Source: Candidatus Izemoplasma sp. (GTDB taxonomy: Bacteria > Bacillota_I > Bacilli_A > Izemoplasmatales > Izemoplasmataceae). Taken from it: a stretch of DNA of 25,730 nt. Position numbers and translations under genes: made by a program. Numbering within the stretch: position 1 is the stretch's first letter; each line of letters starts with the position of its first letter. Below the pieces are notes generated by a model. The model did no database searches, was not told the DNA's origin, and saw nothing but the letters and a program-made list of their open reading frames with translations. Location: the NCBI GenBank assembly GCA_029939615.1, contig JAOZSP010000005.1:1-25730 (forward strand), given 5' to 3'. Below are positions 23,806-25,730 of this stretch, piece after piece.

Positions 23806-25404
23806 ATGAAACAAACAAAATTTATATTTATTACTGGGGGAGTTGTTTCTAGTTTAGGTAAAGGGATTACCGCTTCGTCTCTAGGCCGTTTACTTAAAAA
23901 CAGGGGACTTAAAGTTTTTATGCAAAAATTTGATCCGTATATTAATGTCGATCCAGGCACAATGTCACCATATCAGCATGGTGAGGTTTTTGTGACTGAT
24001 GATGGTGCTGAAACTGATTTAGATTTAGGTCATTATGAAAGATTTATTGATGAGAACTTAAGCCAAGCCAGTAATATTACTACTGGTAGAGTTTATGCCT
24101 CGGTAATTGAGAAAGAAAGACGTGGAGATTATTTAGGGGCTACAATTCAAGTAATACCACATATAACAAATGAGATAAAGAATCAATTAATTAAAGCAGC
24201 AGAGGAAAGCGGAGCAGACATTATCATTACAGAAATTGGGGGGACAGTAGGAGATATTGAATCTCTTCCCTTTTTAGAAGCAATACGTCAAACACGTAGG
24301 GATTTTGGATATAAAAATACTATTTTTATCCACAATACACTTGTACCATATTTAGCTGCAGCGAAAGAATTGAAAACAAAACCAACTCAACATAGCGTAA
24401 AGGAATTACGTAGTTTAGGTATTCAACCGGATATTATTGTACTTAGAACAACTCATAGTATAACTAATGCAATGCGTGAAAAAATCGCCTTATTTTGTGA
24501 TGTTAAAAAAGAAGCGGTTATTGAAGCTAGAGATTGTGAAGTGCTATATGAAGTTGCGATTAAACTAAAAGAACAGGATCTAGATGATTTAGTTGTTAAA
24601 CATTTTAGAATGGAAACTGCAGATTGTGATTTAACAGAGTGGATTGATTTAATTGAAAGAATTAAATCTTTAGATAAAGAAGTAACAATAGGATTAGTAG
24701 GGAAGTATGTGTCACTTCAAGATGCGTATTTAAGTGTTAATGAAGCATTAAAACATGCAGGGTATTTTCATAGAGCAAAAATCAATATCGAGTGGATTAA
24801 TGCTGGTGAATTAGTTGAAGGTAGTGCTGAAGAACGATTAAAAAATTGTGATGGACTAGTAGTGCCTGGAGGATTTGGACATCGCGCAATTGAAGGTAAA
24901 ATAAATGCTGTCACATACGCAAGAGAAAATAATTTACCATATTTAGGGTTGTGTTTAGGAATGCAAACAGCAACAATCGAGTTTGCTCGTAATGTCTGTA
25001 ATTTATCTGGAGCTAATTCAACAGAAATGGATCCAGATACACCATATCCTGTTATTGATTATCTGCCAGAACAATATGAAGGAATAAAAATGGGAGGAAC
25101 TCTTCGTTTAGGACTTTATAATTGCAAATTAAAACCAGATTCGTTAGCATATAAAATTTACCAAAAGTCATTAATTAAGGAAAGACATCGTCATCGTTAT
25201 GAATTTAATGATAAATATAAGAAGCAACTAGAAGATTGTGGACTTGTATTTTCTGGAATTAATCCTGAGACAGGATTAACAGAGATTATTGAATTACCTG
25301 ATCATAAATTTTTTATAGCAACACAATTTCATCCAGAGTTTTTATCAAGACCTCAAAGACCACATCCATTATTTAGGGATTTTATCAAAGCGACATTAAA
25401 ATGA
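23806..25404 (+). CDS. pyrG: CTP synthase PyrG
   Basis: Glutamine-dependent conversion of UTP to CTP in the cytoplasm, 532 aa (typical 530-545). The N-terminal synthetase domain begins TKFIFITGGVVSSLGKGI with P-loop Lys19, followed by KFDPYINVDPGTMSPYQHGEV and EIGGTVGDIES (143-153). The C-terminal class-I glutamine amidotransferase has GLCLGMQ with nucleophile Cys383 and the HPE triad end at His509/Glu511. A TTG at 23791 lies in frame, but the AGGAG at 23794-23798 and the family N-terminus place the start at ATG 23806. Regulated by the leader attenuator described at 23741-23787. No anomalies seen. Confidence 0.98.
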   Translation: MKQTKFIFITGGVVSSLGKGITASSLGRLLKNRGLKVFMQKFDPYINVDPGTMSPYQHGEVFVTDDGAETDLDLGHYERFIDENLSQASNITTGRVYASVIEKERRGDYLGATIQVIPHITNEIKNQLIKAAEESGADIIITEIGGTVGDIESLPFLEAIRQTRRDFGYKNTIFIHNTLVPYLAAAKELKTKPTQHSVKELRSLGIQPDIIVLRTTHSITNAMREKIALFCDVKKEAVIEARDCEVLYEVAIKLKEQDLDDLVVKHFRMETADCDLTEWIDLIERIKSLDKEVTIGLVGKYVSLQDAYLSVNEALKHAGYFHRAKINIEWINAGELVEGSAEERLKNCDGLVVPGGFGHRAIEGKINAVTYARENNLPYLGLCLGMQTATIEFARNVCNLSGANSTEMDPDTPYPVIDYLPEQYEGIKMGGTLRLGLYNCKLKPDSLAYKIYQKSLIKERHRHRYEFNDKYKKQLEDCGLVFSGINPETGLTEIIELPDHKFFIATQFHPEFLSRPQRPHPLFRDFIKATLK

Positions 25405-25406
25405 AG

Positions 25407-25434
25407 AAAGGGCAAAGAAAAAATTGCCTTTTTT
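25407..25434 (+). terminator. Rho-independent terminator after pyrG
   Basis: AAAGGGCAA (25407-25415) pairs with TTGCCTTTT (25424-25432), with one G-U pair, around an 8-base A-rich loop, followed by Ts. It lies directly after the pyrG TGA. Confidence 0.85.
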
Positions 25435-25506
25435 ATTAATTCTTGTATATATTTCCGGGAAATAAACAAAGTAGTAGTCTACTAATGAAATATTATGACA
25501 ATAATT

Positions 25507-25592
25507 TGAAAATTGTTCATAAATTAAAATATATAAAATGGCTAAACAAAGATGTAATCTCACAGTAGTCATATTGTGTGTTTGCCTTTTTT
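25507..25592 (+). ncRNA. Possible short leader or small RNA with terminator-like hairpin
   Basis: TTGAAA (25507-25512) and TATATA (25530-25535) with a 17-base spacer could start a transcript near 25541. The transcript would hold GGCtAAACA (25540-25548) pairing with TGTTTGCC (25579-25586), an inner CACA/TGTG pairing (25561-25564 with 25575-25578), and six Ts at 25587-25592. I recognise no known RNA family. Upstream, 25435-25506 shows only a small palindrome (TAGTAGTCTACTA) and nothing else I can name. Confidence 0.3.
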
Positions 25593-25606
25593 AAACTATA
25601 TTTTTA

Positions 25607-25615
25607 TGATATAAT
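25607..25615 (+). promoter_or_regulatory. Extended -10 promoter of the TldD-like gene
   Basis: TGATATAAT matches TGnTATAAT and lies after the T run at 25587-25592, giving a leader of about 43 bases before ATG 25665. A further TATAAT at 25623-25628 is an alternative. Confidence 0.6.
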
Positions 25616-25664
25616 TTTATTATATAATAGACTATTTGAAAAACAATCTATAAAGGAGGATTTC

Positions 25665-25730
25665 ATGTTAGACAAAAAATTAATAAAGAAAGTTTTAGAT
25701 ACAGCGTTATCTACTGCCGCTGATTTTGCA
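25665..25730 (+). CDS. TldD/PmbA-type metalloprotease family protein, N-terminal fragment
   Basis: Only the first 22 codons are in the window; the gene runs off the right edge. AAAGGAGG at 25652-25659 with 5-base spacing is an excellent ribosome site. The N-terminus (IKKVLDTALSTAADFA) resembles the start of TldD/PmbA-family proteins, which typically open with a helix ending in a GADFAE/GADYAE-like motif. TldD/TldE proteins are zinc metalloproteases that process modified peptides. The fragment is too short for certainty. Confidence 0.6.
   Translation, partial: MLDKKLIKKVLDTALSTAADFA

Noticed and set aside
1..25730. Mobile elements, prophage, tRNA/rRNA genes or TGA-as-Trp coding
   Set aside because: No transposase, integrase, inverted-repeat ends, or rRNA/tRNA-like sequence was seen. 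TGA is used as a normal stop in several genes and Trp is encoded by TGG.

Overview
The window is AT-rich and compact, with every gene on the + strand. Trp is read as TGG and several genes end in TGA (for example pyrG, both SNase-context stops at 12097 and 13152), so the standard bacterial code is used. The lineage signals are low-GC Firmicutes/Mollicutes: an RNA polymerase delta subunit next to CTP synthase, a PhoP/PhoR-Pst-PhoU module, strong AGGAGG ribosome sites and very many lipoproteins. Together with the set of secreted nuclease-type lipoproteins, this best fits a free-living Mollicutes-related lineage such as Izemoplasmatales. That placement is an inference; a wall-bearing low-GC Firmicute cannot be excluded.

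Region 1 (1-9646, ending at a strong terminator) is one apparent operon. It holds a CUT1-type ABC importer with UgpB-like binding lipoprotein (ATPase, two permeases, binding protein), then a staphylococcal-nuclease-type lipoprotein with an Ig-like domain and two OB-like domains, then a 1198-residue lipoprotein made of alternating Ig-like and OB-like domains. Region 2 (about 9650-12143) has its own promoter and terminator. It encodes a ComEC-type metallo-beta-lactamase-fold lipoprotein and a second SNase lipoprotein carrying two PASTA domains. Regions 1 and 2 together look like a surface system that binds and cuts extracellular nucleic acid and imports a product.

Region 3 (12150-14124) is a pair of overlapping NrnA-like DHH/DHHA1 phosphoesterases, which would act on oligonucleotides and pAp inside the cell. 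Region 4 (14130-22560) is a phosphate block: Na+/Pi transporter with PhoU tail, then PhoP, a terminator, a four-unit Pho box, pstS-pstC-pstA-pstB-phoU, and phoR with its own promoter. PstS appears to be circularly permuted and PstA carries a large extracytoplasmic insert.

Region 5 (22560-25730) holds a DUF1934-like protein, RpoE (delta) with a VVEP tandem repeat, pyrG preceded by a leader that matches the CTP-sensing reiterative-transcription attenuator known from Bacillus pyrG, and finally the first 22 codons of a TldD/PmbA-type gene after a structured 260-base intergenic region.

The working picture is a cell that obtains nucleotides and phosphorus from external DNA, with phosphate sensing encoded next door. 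The individual family calls are well supported; the pathway link between the nuclease genes and the phosphate genes is inferred from proximity only.
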